34,303 nucleotides of DNA from Actinomycetota bacterium (lineage in GTDB: Bacteria > Actinomycetota > Acidimicrobiia > Acidimicrobiales > Ilumatobacteraceae), in assembly GCA_017853375.1 (NCBI GenBank), contig JAFMJP010000007.1, positions 1-34,303 of the forward strand, in the 5' to 3' direction. Shown here piece by piece: positions 7,160 to 14,856 of this stretch. Both the position numbers and the translations under genes were made by a program. The stretch's first letter is position 1. Each line of letters begins with the position of its first letter. A model generated the notes under the pieces. The model made no database searches and had not been told where the DNA came from. It saw only the letters and a program-made list of their open reading frames with translations.

Positions 7160-8032
7160 CTAATGAATGATCTTGGAAATCGGGAGCTCGAGAATGTCGG
7201 TTGCTCCCGCGTCCTTCAATGCCGGAATCACCGTGTTCACGGTGCGCTTTTCCACCACTGACTCCACCGCCCAGTCGCCCGACGCAAGTTTGGATACCGT
7301 CGGCGATTTTGCGGCCGGCAGCACCTTCAACACGGCCTGGTAACAGGCGTCACTCACGTTGAGCTTCACCAACACCTTGCCACGGGCTTCGAGCGAACCT
7401 TCCAGGAGAGTGAGCAACTGCTCCATGGCATGGCGCTTTTTGGGGTCAGCGTAGGAGGCGGGATTGGCGATCAACTCGGTGTGACTGGTGAGGATCGTGT
7501 CGATGATGCGCAGCCCGGCAGCGCGCAGCGCACGACCGGTTTCGGTGAGATCGACCACGCAATCTGCGATATCAGGGATCTTGGCCTCGCTTGCACCATA
7601 CGACAAACGCACGTCCGCTTCGATTCCGCGTTCGGCAAAGAATGCCTTGGTCAGGCGCGGATATTCGCTGGTGACTCTCACACCCTTGGGAAGGTCTTCC
7701 ACCTTCTGAAACGGTGAATCCTGTGCAACAGCCACCACGATTCGCACGGGGTCGTTGGTGGCTTTGGAGTAGTTCAGTTTGCCGAGCGATTGAACGGTGC
7801 TCGATGTTTCTTCGATCCAATCTCGACCGGTGATACCGATGTCGAACAATCCTTCAGCAACGTAGGTGGGAATCTCCTGCGGGCGAAGGATTCGTACCTC
7901 ATCCACACGCGGATCGGCAATCGACGCACGATAGTCCACCTGTGAAGAACGCTTGACGGTGAGGTCGGCGGCATCGAACAACTCGAAGGTGGCCTTCTCC
8001 AGCGAACCTTTCGGAAGGACGAGTCGCAACAT
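7160..8032 (-). CDS. hisG: ATP phosphoribosyltransferase, long form
   Basis: 290 aa. Catalyses the first step of histidine synthesis, ATP + PRPP to N1-(5-phosphoribosyl)-ATP. The N-terminus LRLVLPKGSLE and the glycine-rich GLFDIGITGRDWIEE are typical, and DCVVDLTETGRALRAAGLR is the PRPP-binding region of HisG. The length and the C-terminal 75 residues (SDACYQAVLKVLPAAKSPT to the end) are the regulatory domain of the long form, which binds histidine for feedback inhibition and does not need HisZ. It follows fmt after 7 nt, with GAAGAA as ribosome site, so it is probably the last gene of a def-fmt-hisG unit and not part of a his operon here. Confidence 0.96.
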   Translation of the reverse strand: MLRLVLPKGSLEKATFELFDAADLTVKRSSQVDYRASIADPRVDEVRILRPQEIPTYVAEGLFDIGITGRDWIEETSSTVQSLGKLNYSKATNDPVRIVVAVAQDSPFQKVEDLPKGVRVTSEYPRLTKAFFAERGIEADVRLSYGASEAKIPDIADCVVDLTETGRALRAAGLRIIDTILTSHTELIANPASYADPKKRHAMEQLLTLLEGSLEARGKVLVKLNVSDACYQAVLKVLPAAKSPTVSKLASGDWAVESVVEKRTVNTVIPALKDAGATDILELPISKIIH

Positions 8033-8039
8033 GGTTTCT

Positions 8040-8981
8040 TCAGGCTAACGACGCAGGAAGCCGTGCACCGTTGGCCCAGTCGAATGCAGCCATGGGACTC
8101 TTCCCCTCGGGCTGCACGGTGCGAAGACGAACCACCCCGTCCGCACACTGCACCTCCACTCCATCGCGGGATGTCCTCACCACATCACCCGGCGACATCG
8201 GCATGGGTCTTGATCCGTCAAGTGTCGTACTCGTCTCGGTCGCCATGGTCGCCTGCTCGGCACGAATGACGCGGACGCGCTTGCCACCCAACGAAAACCA
8301 GGCAGTTTCGAGCGCAGTTTTTGCCACCACGAGACGGACAGGGTCGGTGAACCGAATCTCCAATTCGCTCGGCGACATCTTGGCAGCGTGCGTTGGCTCG
8401 CCCGACTGCGGCACACCCACACCACAACCCTTGGTCACCGCCCTCAACAACGGCTCCAAGGATGCGTCGACAAGTTCCGAACGCAACGTCGTCAGCGTGT
8501 GATCGGGCCGAATCGGCACGACAACCCGCCCGTACACCTCGCCGGTGTCCAAGCCCTCCTCCACCCGCATGATGCAGATGCCGGTTTCCTTGTCCCCTGC
8601 CAACAGCGCTCGCTCCACGGGTGCAGCCCCACGCCAGCGGGGTAAGAGTGAAAAATGCACGTTGATCATCGGCAGACGTGCCAGTACCGCAGCGGGAATG
8701 ATTCGACCATAGGCCACGACTACTCCCAGGTCGGCACCAACCGTCAGGACGTCATCCAATTGATGACTCACCGGAATACCCAACTCCATCGCGGCACGCT
8801 TCACGGGACTTGGCGACAACTCCGACCCTCGTCCACGACGTTTGTCGACACGCGTGACCACCAGGGCAACATCCACTCCTGCGGCAACGAGTGCGCGAAG
8901 TGGCGCCACGGCAACCTCGGGCGTACCCAAGAACACGATGCGACGCGCCGCGCCAACGGGCAGTGCTGCGAGCGTGGTCAC
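8040..8981 (-). CDS. fmt: Methionyl-tRNA formyltransferase
   Basis: 313 aa. Transfers a formyl group from 10-formyl-tetrahydrofolate to Met-tRNAfMet for translation initiation. Landmarks are IVFLGTPEVAV at the start, the loop RRGRGSELSPSPVK, the catalytic N107/H109 in INVHFSLLPRWRGAAP, and EEGLDTGEV with the catalytic Asp (D145). The C-terminal OB-like domain follows from about residue 205. GTG start at 8981; an overlapping ATGTGA just upstream is out of frame. It lies 16 nt downstream of def, its functional partner, which removes the formyl group after synthesis. Confidence 0.96.
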   Translation of the reverse strand: MTTLAALPVGAARRIVFLGTPEVAVAPLRALVAAGVDVALVVTRVDKRRGRGSELSPSPVKRAAMELGIPVSHQLDDVLTVGADLGVVVAYGRIIPAAVLARLPMINVHFSLLPRWRGAAPVERALLAGDKETGICIMRVEEGLDTGEVYGRVVVPIRPDHTLTTLRSELVDASLEPLLRAVTKGCGVGVPQSGEPTHAAKMSPSELEIRFTDPVRLVVAKTALETAWFSLGGKRVRVIRAEQATMATETSTTLDGSRPMPMSPGDVVRTSRDGVEVQCADGVVRLRTVQPEGKSPMAAFDWANGARLPASLA

Positions 8982-8997
8982 ATCGAACGAGTCTGCG

Positions 8998-9519
8998 TCA
9001 GACCAACTTCAAGTGGAACGGCTCGGCATCCTTGGGCTGATGCTCGCGGGCCCGGTACAAGGTGACGGCTTTTTTGCGCTGATCGGGAGTCATTCGGTCG
9101 AACATCAACACACCATTGAGATGGTCGACCTCGTGCTGGAACAGTCGTGCCAACAACTCATCTGCTTCGAATTCCACCGGATTACCGTCGAGGTTGATGC
9201 CGCGAACCAACACGGTTTTGGGGCGCAGCATCTCCACGTACAAGCCCGGGATGGACAAGCAACCCTCGTCGTACACCCATTCGCCGCTCGAGTCGGCGAT
9301 TTGCGGGTTGAGAATCACCTTGCGCTCGTCGTCGATGTCGTACACGAACACTTGTCGTTGTACCCCGATTTGTGTTGCCGCCAGGCCGATTCCCGGCGCC
9401 TTGTACATGACATCGAACATCTCGTCGGTGAGTCGCACGAGCCGCTCGTCGATATTGGTAACCGGCTCGGCGATTGCCTTGAGTACGGGGTCGCCAAAGG
9501 TGCGAATTTCGTACGTCAC
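8998..9519 (-). CDS. def: Peptide deformylase
   Basis: 173 aa from GTG at 9519. A metalloenzyme that removes the N-formyl group from nascent proteins. All three motifs are present: GIGLAATQ (43-50), EGCLS with metal ligand C87, and QHEVDH with ligands H129 and H133 around the catalytic Glu. The GTG gives VTYEIRTFGDPVL, the usual deformylase N-terminus, and has TAGCCT 8 nt upstream; a TTG at 9528 would add three residues and is the alternative. First gene of def-fmt-hisG. It diverges from the methyltransferase gene with only 8-17 nt between start codons. Confidence 0.95.
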   Translation of the reverse strand: MTYEIRTFGDPVLKAIAEPVTNIDERLVRLTDEMFDVMYKAPGIGLAATQIGVQRQVFVYDIDDERKVILNPQIADSSGEWVYDEGCLSIPGLYVEMLRPKTVLVRGINLDGNPVEFEADELLARLFQHEVDHLNGVLMFDRMTPDQRKKAVTLYRAREHQPKDAEPFHLKLV

Positions 9520-9527
9520 GCTGTGCA

Positions 9528-9533
9528 AGGCTA
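9528..9533 (-). promoter_or_regulatory. -10-like TAGCCT upstream of def
   Basis: TAGCCT on the minus strand followed by 8 nt and the GTG at 9519. It supports the GTG over the TTG at 9528, which would overlap this hexamer. The upstream promoter elements must lie inside the divergent methyltransferase gene. Confidence 0.4.
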
Positions 9534-9536
9534 CCG

Positions 9537-10145
9537 ATGGTCATGTCGACACCCGATCACTACTTCGCAGAGCAACCATCATCCAGTAGTGCACCGACTA
9601 CGTACGAGGTGACCGTGCGCAAGCTGCAGTTGATACTTGCGGGCGATCGTGGTGTCTTCAACCAAGGTGACCTCGACTGGGGCACTCGCGTGCTCATCGA
9701 GAATGCCGATGTGCCGACGGGTGGCGTGTTGCTGGATCTCGGTTGCGGCGGTGGCGCAATTGCAGCCGCACTTGCCAAGTTGCGACCCGATGCCGAGATC
9801 TGGGCGGTCGACGTCAACGAGCGTGCACGCGAAGTGACGCAGCGCACACTTGCATTGAACTCCATTGGCAACGTTCGCGTCGCATCACCCGACGAGGTAC
9901 CTCGTGACCTCCGCTTTGATGCCGTGTGGTCGAACCCGCCCATTCGAATCGGCAAGAGCGAACTCCATCAACTGCTGGAGACGTGGTTGGCTCGCCTCAC
10001 CCCGGCGGGCGTTGCGGACCTGGTGGTGCACAAGAACCTGGGATCCGATTCGTTGGCCAAATGGTTGGGCGGCCTCGGTTACGCAGTGCAGCGGCATACG
10101 AGCAAGCAGGGATATCGCATCTTGCACGTGAGTCACATCGTCTAG
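9537..10145 (+). CDS. Class I methyltransferase, RsmC-like
   Basis: 202 aa. SAM-dependent methyltransferase small (MTS) domain: motif I LLDLGCGGGAIAAALA (65-80), acidic loop VDVNERA after beta-2, and the catalytic SNPPI (132-136), the N-P-P motif of base-amino methyltransferases. It matches the C-terminal catalytic half of RsmC, which makes m2G1207 in 16S rRNA; single-domain versions are common in Actinobacteria. The substrate is therefore probably a guanine in rRNA, not proven. The N-terminus DHYFAEQPSSSS is typical of this group. ATG at 9537 or 9543 (MSTPDHYF) are both possible, with no ribosome site for either. Confidence 0.85.
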   Translation: MVMSTPDHYFAEQPSSSSAPTTYEVTVRKLQLILAGDRGVFNQGDLDWGTRVLIENADVPTGGVLLDLGCGGGAIAAALAKLRPDAEIWAVDVNERAREVTQRTLALNSIGNVRVASPDEVPRDLRFDAVWSNPPIRIGKSELHQLLETWLARLTPAGVADLVVHKNLGSDSLAKWLGGLGYAVQRHTSKQGYRILHVSHIV

Positions 10146-10148
10146 CGT
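10143..10148 (+). promoter_or_regulatory. -10-like TAGCGT upstream of the nucleoside hydrolase
   Basis: TAGCGT, whose TAG is also the methyltransferase stop codon, is followed by 8 nt and GTG at 10157. No Shine-Dalgarno lies between. It matches the hexamers at 606 and 29967-29972. Confidence 0.4.
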
Positions 10149-10156
10149 GTGCCCGC

Positions 10157-11086
10157 GTGAAGCGCCGTATTTGGATTGACACCGACACCGCCAGCGACGA
10201 CGTCGTCGCACTGATCATCGCATTGCGTCACCCGGATGTCGAGGTGGTCGGTCTTTCCATCGTCGCCGGCAACGTACCACTGGAGATGGGCGTCCAGAAT
10301 GCACTCATCACACTGGAAAAGTGCGGCAGTACCGTGCCGGTTCACGCAGGAGCCGACCGACCCTTGTCTCGCCCGCTCGAGTCGGCCCAGAACGTCCACG
10401 GCAGCGACGGCATGGGTGACATCGGGCTGAAGCTCACGGGTCGCACCCCCACATCCAACGACGGCATCGGTGCGATGATCGAAGCGTTTCGCAACCACCC
10501 GGGCGAGATCGAATTGGTCACACTCGGACCATTCACCAACATCGCGGTGGCAGTTCGTAGCGAGCCAAAATTCGCATCGTGGGTGAAGCGTTGCGTGAGT
10601 ATGGCGGGCACGGGCGTGCTGCCGGGCAACGTCACCGCGCTGTCGGAGTTCAACGTGTGGGCCGACCCGGAGGCTGCGTATGTGGTGTTCGAGTCCGGTC
10701 TCCACATCGAGATGGTGGGTTGGGACGTGAGCTGGCAGGATGCAGCCATCACCGATGCGCTCGCAGCCGAGCTTCGCAAGATAAGTCCGTTGGCGGAGTT
10801 CGCCATCGACATCCAGGCAGGAGTACGACATTTCTGCGAGACGGTCACCAAGGTTCCGGGATTCGACTTTCCTGACCCGATCTCGATGTGCGTCGCAATC
10901 GACGACTCCATGGTCGTCAAGGAAGAAACGCGCTACGTGGAAATCATCCTCAGCGAAGGACACGCCCGTGGCCAAACCATGGTGGATTGGCTGGGAGTCA
11001 CCGGCAAACCGGCGAATACCCGTGTGGTGCTACGAGCCGATCAGGCGAAGTTCCACGAGATGCTCCGCTTTGCGCTCCGTCCCTGA
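10157..11086 (+). CDS. Nucleoside hydrolase (IUNH family)
   Basis: 309 aa. Hydrolyses the N-glycosidic bond of ribonucleosides to base and ribose in salvage. The calcium-binding N-terminal motif is present as IDTDTASDD (D8, D10, D14, D15), a variant of the usual DTDPGxDD. Further family marks are GLSIVAGNVPLE, HAGADRPL, VTLGPFTNIAVA and EFNVWADPEAA, which carries the last metal Asp. The substrate preference cannot be read from the sequence. GTG at 10157 starts directly at the conserved beta strand KRRIWIDTD. It follows the methyltransferase after 11 nt but may have its own leaderless promoter. It converges with rpmA with 13 nt between stops. Confidence 0.92.
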   Translation: MKRRIWIDTDTASDDVVALIIALRHPDVEVVGLSIVAGNVPLEMGVQNALITLEKCGSTVPVHAGADRPLSRPLESAQNVHGSDGMGDIGLKLTGRTPTSNDGIGAMIEAFRNHPGEIELVTLGPFTNIAVAVRSEPKFASWVKRCVSMAGTGVLPGNVTALSEFNVWADPEAAYVVFESGLHIEMVGWDVSWQDAAITDALAAELRKISPLAEFAIDIQAGVRHFCETVTKVPGFDFPDPISMCVAIDDSMVVKEETRYVEIILSEGHARGQTMVDWLGVTGKPANTRVVLRADQAKFHEMLRFALRP

Positions 11087-11099
11087 CGGAGGCGACGGA

Positions 11100-11354
11100 T
11101 TAGGCGACGGGGAGAACGTCGACGACCTTGCGGCCTCGACGCTCGGCGAACTTCACCGCACCGTCAACGAGCGAGAACAGGCTGTCGTCGCTGGCGCGAC
11201 GAACGTTCTTGCCTGGGTGCACCTTGGTGCCACGCTGACGAATGATGATGGTCCCTGCGGTGATCTTGGTGCCGTCGAAAACCTTGACTCCGAGACGTTG
11301 CGCATTTGAATCGCGGCCGTTCTTTGTTGAACCGCCACCCTTTGTCTTTGACAT
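11100..11354 (-). CDS. rpmA: 50S ribosomal protein L27
   Basis: 84 aa. L27 reaches the peptidyl transferase centre and stabilises tRNA. The N-terminus [20 protein letters not shown], then [17 protein letters not shown] and VHPGKNV are diagnostic. It starts with Met-Ser-Lys and lacks the cleavable N-terminal extension found in Firmicutes. ATG has AAAGG about 8 nt upstream. It is the last gene of the rne-rplU-rpmA group. The GTPase gene obg, which usually follows in Actinobacteria, is absent; the next gene is a convergent nucleoside hydrolase. Confidence 0.98.
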   Translation of the reverse strand: MSKTKGGGSTKNGRDSNAQRLGVKVFDGTKITAGTIIIRQRGTKVHPGKNVRRASDDSLFSLVDGAVKFAERRGRKVVDVLPVA

Positions 11355-11357
11355 GAT

Positions 11358-11669
11358 TCAGCCTTTCGCGATGCTGGTGATCTTGACGACGCTGTAGCGC
11401 TGACGGTGACCGTAGCGACGTCGCTGGTTGGTACGACGCTTGTAGGTGAAGCCGTCGATCTTGTCGCCGAGATCCTCTCCCACGATCGTGCCCTTGACGG
11501 ACGCTTTCGACAGCTCGTTTGGAGTCGAGAGCACCGTGGCGCCGTCAACGACGAGAACGGGACGGAACGACACTTCGCTTCCGGCGGCACCGTCGAGCAA
11601 TTCGACGCGCAACGTTTGACCGCTGGTCACTTTTTCTTGTTTGCCACCTGTGGCGATCACTGCGTACAT
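11358..11669 (-). CDS. rplU: 50S ribosomal protein L21
   Basis: 103 aa. L21 binds 23S rRNA with L20. MYAVIATGGKQEKV at the start and TYKRRTNQRRRYGHRQRYS near the end are the family signatures. The ribosome site GTAGGAG precedes the ATG by 6 nt. The start follows the rne stop by 14 nt and the stop precedes rpmA by 3 nt, so the three are a translationally close operon. Confidence 0.98.
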   Translation of the reverse strand: MYAVIATGGKQEKVTSGQTLRVELLDGAAGSEVSFRPVLVVDGATVLSTPNELSKASVKGTIVGEDLGDKIDGFTYKRRTNQRRRYGHRQRYSVVKITSIAKG

Positions 11670-11683
11670 AACGGTCTCCTACC

Positions 11684-13504
11684 CTATCGGGCTTTCCCCG
11701 GCAGGTCGGAGCCTGCTGCAACGGCAGCCTCGTCCTCCAGCAGGTCGGTATCGACGATGACGCCTCGGCCGTGACAGGCCTGACAGGTGTCAGCGAAGGC
11801 CGTAAGCAGACCCTCACCAATGCGTTTACGCGTCATTTGCACCAAGCCGAGCTCGGAGATGTCGAACACTTGGGTGCGTGTCTTGTCACGAGCCAACGCC
11901 CGTCGGAACGCCTCCACCACCTTTCGTCGATTCTCCTTTACTTCCATGTCGATGAAGTCGATCACGATGATGCCGCCGATGTCACGCAGACGAAGCTGTC
12001 GCGCAATCTCTTCTGCGGCCTCCAAGTTGTTGCCCAAAACGGTTTCTTCGAGATTGGTCTTTCCGACGTTCTTTCCGGTGTTGACGTCCACCACGGTGAG
12101 TGCTTCGGTGTGCTCGATGACGAGCGAACCACCCGATGGGAGCCACACCTTCGGGTCGAGCGCCTTGCGCAGTTGCTCCACCACACGATGTTGCTCGAAC
12201 AGCGGGAGACCTTCTCGCTTCTCGTCCCAGAACTCGACACGGTCGACGAATTCCGGATTGAACGCACCGATGTAGTCACGAACTTCTTCGTAAAGTTCTC
12301 GATCGTCGATGACGATACCTCGATAGTCGCTGCTGAACTCTTCGCGAATGACGCGCACGGCCAACGACGGCTCGCGATACAACAACGTTGGCGAGCTTGC
12401 CTTCGTTGCCTGCTGCTTGATGCGATCCCAGCGCTCCACCAACTGCTTCATATCGGTGGCAAGTTCGTGCTCGGTGGCATTCTCCGCCGCCGTTCGCACG
12501 ATGAGACCATGTTCTTCGGGTTTGATGCGATCGAGCACGTTGCGCAAACGGCGCCGCTCACTCTCGGGCAATCGCTTCGAGATGCCGTAGGTCTTGGAAT
12601 CGGGAATCAACACCACGAACCGACCCGGTAGCGACACTTCCTGCGTGAGTCGCGCACCTTTCTCGCCGATGGGGTTCTTGGTGACCTGACACAGGATCAA
12701 TTGACCACGCTTCAAGACGTGCTCGATACGTGGTTCCGGGCCTTGCTCCACCACGTCTTCTTTGTCGAATTGCACGTCGCCGCGGTAGAGCACCGCGTTC
12801 TTGGGTGTTGCAATGTCGACGAATGCAGCTTCCATACCCGGAAGCACGTTTTGTACCTTGCCCAAGTAGATGTTTCCGTGAATTTGCGTGGCGTCGTCGG
12901 CGGGGCGACTGACGTAGTGCTCGGTAAGGCTGCGGCCTTCAAGCAGCGCAACCTGCGTCAGGTCATTGCGTACGTGCACGCACATGAGATATCGGCCGAG
13001 TGGGCGTCCATCGCGCTCCTTGCCCTTGCGGCGTGCAATGAGTTCGGCCTCGGTATCCACGTGATCACGTCCACCTCGGGAATCGCGACGATTGTTGTCG
13101 CGACCCTCGCCGCGTCCTTCGCCGCGGTTGCGGTTGCGACCGCCACGGCGGCGACGACGATTACGGGATCGTCCGCCATTGCCGCCACCAGTGTCGCCGC
13201 CCCGGTCACCCCGGTCGGCACGTTCACTTCGGTCGCCACGGTCGTTCCGGTCGCCCCGGTCACTTCGGTTGCCACGGTCGTTCCGGTCACCCCGATCGTT
13301 CCGGTCACCCCGGTCTCGATGGCTCTCCTGCCCGCCCACATCGCCCGAGGCGCTGTCGCCGTCATGTCCGCCGGCGTCGTCATCTTCGCCGCGCGGGGCC
13401 GCAAAGGCTCGCCCTGGCGGCGGTGGAATTGATGGCCGGCCTTCTCGTGGAAGATCTGGCAATTCTCCAGGCGTACGGTCGCCCTCGCCGAATTCATTCG
13501 TCAT
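11684..13504 (-). CDS. rne: Ribonuclease E/G with disordered N-terminal extension
   Basis: 606 aa. Endoribonuclease for rRNA maturation and mRNA decay. The catalytic half begins near residue 170: S1 domain (GNIYLGKVQNVLPGMEAAFV, 210-229), DNase I-like metal site with D473 in VVDVNTGKN and D516 in VIDFIDM, and a zinc-link CxxC (C574, C577). The first 165 residues are not part of the E. coli enzyme core: a Pro-rich start, an Asp-Arg-Gly repeat (63-102) and an Arg-rich stretch (111-142). Actinobacterial RNase E proteins commonly carry such N-terminal tails. ATG at 13504 has AGGAAAGG about 8 nt upstream; longer in-frame starts lack a site. It is upstream of rplU-rpmA. Confidence 0.95.
   Translation of the reverse strand: MTNEFGEGDRTPGELPDLPREGRPSIPPPPGRAFAAPRGEDDDAGGHDGDSASGDVGGQESHRDRGDRNDRGDRNDRGNRSDRGDRNDRGDRSERADRGDRGGDTGGGNGGRSRNRRRRRGGRNRNRGEGRGEGRDNNRRDSRGGRDHVDTEAELIARRKGKERDGRPLGRYLMCVHVRNDLTQVALLEGRSLTEHYVSRPADDATQIHGNIYLGKVQNVLPGMEAAFVDIATPKNAVLYRGDVQFDKEDVVEQGPEPRIEHVLKRGQLILCQVTKNPIGEKGARLTQEVSLPGRFVVLIPDSKTYGISKRLPESERRRLRNVLDRIKPEEHGLIVRTAAENATEHELATDMKQLVERWDRIKQQATKASSPTLLYREPSLAVRVIREEFSSDYRGIVIDDRELYEEVRDYIGAFNPEFVDRVEFWDEKREGLPLFEQHRVVEQLRKALDPKVWLPSGGSLVIEHTEALTVVDVNTGKNVGKTNLEETVLGNNLEAAEEIARQLRLRDIGGIIVIDFIDMEVKENRRKVVEAFRRALARDKTRTQVFDISELGLVQMTRKRIGEGLLTAFADTCQACHGRGVIVDTDLLEDEAAVAAGSDLPGKAR
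13199..13318 (-). repeat. Short tandem repeat encoding DRGDRN units in rne
   Basis: About 120 bp of degenerate 9- and 18-bp units rich in cgg/tcg, encoding residues 63-102 of RNase E (repeats of D-R-G-D-R-N and close variants). The units differ at several bases, so the tract is old or under selection at the protein level. It is in frame throughout. Confidence 0.85.
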
Positions 13505-13593
13505 GTCAAAAACCTTTCCTATGGCGGCAATCCCACGCCCTGTGCGCTGGGTTCGCCGTGCCGTGGCGCGGTGCGCACTGCTCCCGTTGCGCT

Positions 13594-13607
13594 CGCACGC
13601 TCGTGCG
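13594..13607. promoter_or_regulatory. Palindrome in the rne leader, distal
   Basis: CGCACG-CT-CGTGCG, a perfect 6-bp palindrome with a 2-nt centre, about 90 nt upstream of the rne start. It may form a hairpin in the rne 5' leader or bind a dimeric protein. Confidence 0.4.
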
Positions 13608-13623
13608 TATATCGAAACCTGAC

Positions 13624-13641
13624 GTTGGGACGAGTCCCAAC
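13624..13641. promoter_or_regulatory. Palindrome between rodA and rne
   Basis: GTTGGGAC-GA-GTCCCAAC, a perfect 8-bp inverted repeat with a 2-nt centre. On the minus strand it is preceded by AGGAGGAG and is not followed by a U run, so a simple intrinsic terminator for rodA is unlikely. The 178-nt interval 13505-13682 holds only these palindromes and the rne ribosome site. Confidence 0.45.
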
Positions 13642-13682
13642 TCCTCCTAGAGCCTACCGACTCCACACCCCCACTCGGTGCA

Positions 13683-14855
13683 TCAGGCTGAGCGGCGCAT
13701 TTCCACGCTTTGCACGAGCCCGATCATCACTGCCCAGGCAACCAGGTGTGAACCTCCATAGGACACGAACGGCAGTGGCAATCCGGAAACCGGCGTGATG
13801 CCGATGGTCATACCGATGTTCTGAAACACCTGCCACGCCAGGGTGGCAAACACTCCAGCGGAGAGAAAACGACCAAAGGGTGTGTTGGCGTTGCGACCTA
13901 CGATCCACACACGCAACAGGATGAATGCAAACAGGGCGATGACCACGATTGCCCCCACCAGCCCGAATTGCTCACCAATCGCCGAAAACGGAAAGTCCGT
14001 CGACTGCACCGGAATGAATCGTCCGTTCGTGAGTTCACCCTGCAGGTAGCCCTTCCCGAAGTAACCTCCCGCGGCGACTGCACGCTTGGCATAGCGCACC
14101 TGCAACACCAGATTCTGCAAACTTTCGTTCGTGGTGTTGTTCTGGTTCCACAATGCGGTGAAACGCTCCAGCTGATAGTCGCGTACGACTCCCGACCAGA
14201 TACTGGCAACGAAACTTCCGATAGCCAGGAGCGTCACCGCCACGAAGTGCTTCTGTTGGGTTCCCGCGATGAGCAATACGCCGAACACCCCGGCAGCGAT
14301 GGTCATCGCCGATCCCAGGTCTGGCTGCAATGCAATGAGGACGAACGGCAACCCGGCAATCAACAATGCGCGGACGAATTCGTCGTAGGGCAACGTACGA
14401 AGCCCCGCATCAGCGAACCATGCCGCCAACACCAACACCAGAACCGGCTTCATCACCTCGGCGGGCTGCACGGCAATTGGACCCAGGTCGAACGACAGTT
14501 TGGTGTCACCACTCGCACGACCCCACAACAGCAAGATGACGAGCGAAAACGTGGTGGCGGAATACAACCACAAGGCCTTGCTCCGCAGCCAGTCGTGTCC
14601 GAAGAACATCACGGACAACATGGCCAGTGCAGCAACGATGATGAAGATTGCTTGACGTTGAGTAAAGAAGTACGGGTCAGCTGCCCGCAGCACGAGGCGC
14701 GGGCTGGTGGTGGAGTAAATGTTGAACACGCCGATGACCGCAAGCACTGCGGTGGCAGCAATCATCATCCAATCGACGTTGCGCCACGGGTCGAGCACGC
14801 TTGCCGACCCACGCGGATCATTTGGGCGCGGACGAACGCGAAAAGCTATGGACAT
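13683..14855 (-). CDS. rodA: Rod-shape SEDS glycosyltransferase RodA
   Basis: 390 aa integral membrane protein with about 10 transmembrane segments. RodA polymerises peptidoglycan glycan strands for cell elongation, paired with PBP2. SEDS signatures are present: ALQPDLGSAMTIAAG with the catalytic-region Asp, PVQSTDFPFSAIGEQFGLVG in the large loop, and GLPLPFVSYGGSHLVA near the C-terminus. The start ATG is 1 nt after the mrdA stop (TGACATG), so the pair is translationally coupled. Assignment as RodA and not FtsW rests on its position next to mrdA and mreBCD. Confidence 0.93.
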   Translation of the reverse strand: MSIAFRVRPRPNDPRGSASVLDPWRNVDWMMIAATAVLAVIGVFNIYSTTSPRLVLRAADPYFFTQRQAIFIIVAALAMLSVMFFGHDWLRSKALWLYSATTFSLVILLLWGRASGDTKLSFDLGPIAVQPAEVMKPVLVLVLAAWFADAGLRTLPYDEFVRALLIAGLPFVLIALQPDLGSAMTIAAGVFGVLLIAGTQQKHFVAVTLLAIGSFVASIWSGVVRDYQLERFTALWNQNNTTNESLQNLVLQVRYAKRAVAAGGYFGKGYLQGELTNGRFIPVQSTDFPFSAIGEQFGLVGAIVVIALFAFILLRVWIVGRNANTPFGRFLSAGVFATLAWQVFQNIGMTIGITPVSGLPLPFVSYGGSHLVAWAVMIGLVQSVEMRRSA

Positions 14856-14856
14856 G

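Noticed and set aside
9526-9528. TTG at 9528 as the def start
   Set aside because: It would overlap the TAGCCT hexamer and adds three residues not typical of deformylases; kept as the alternative.
13199-13318. Possible CRISPR-like array
   Set aside because: The units are 9-18 bp, contiguous without spacers, and encode an in-frame protein repeat in RNase E.
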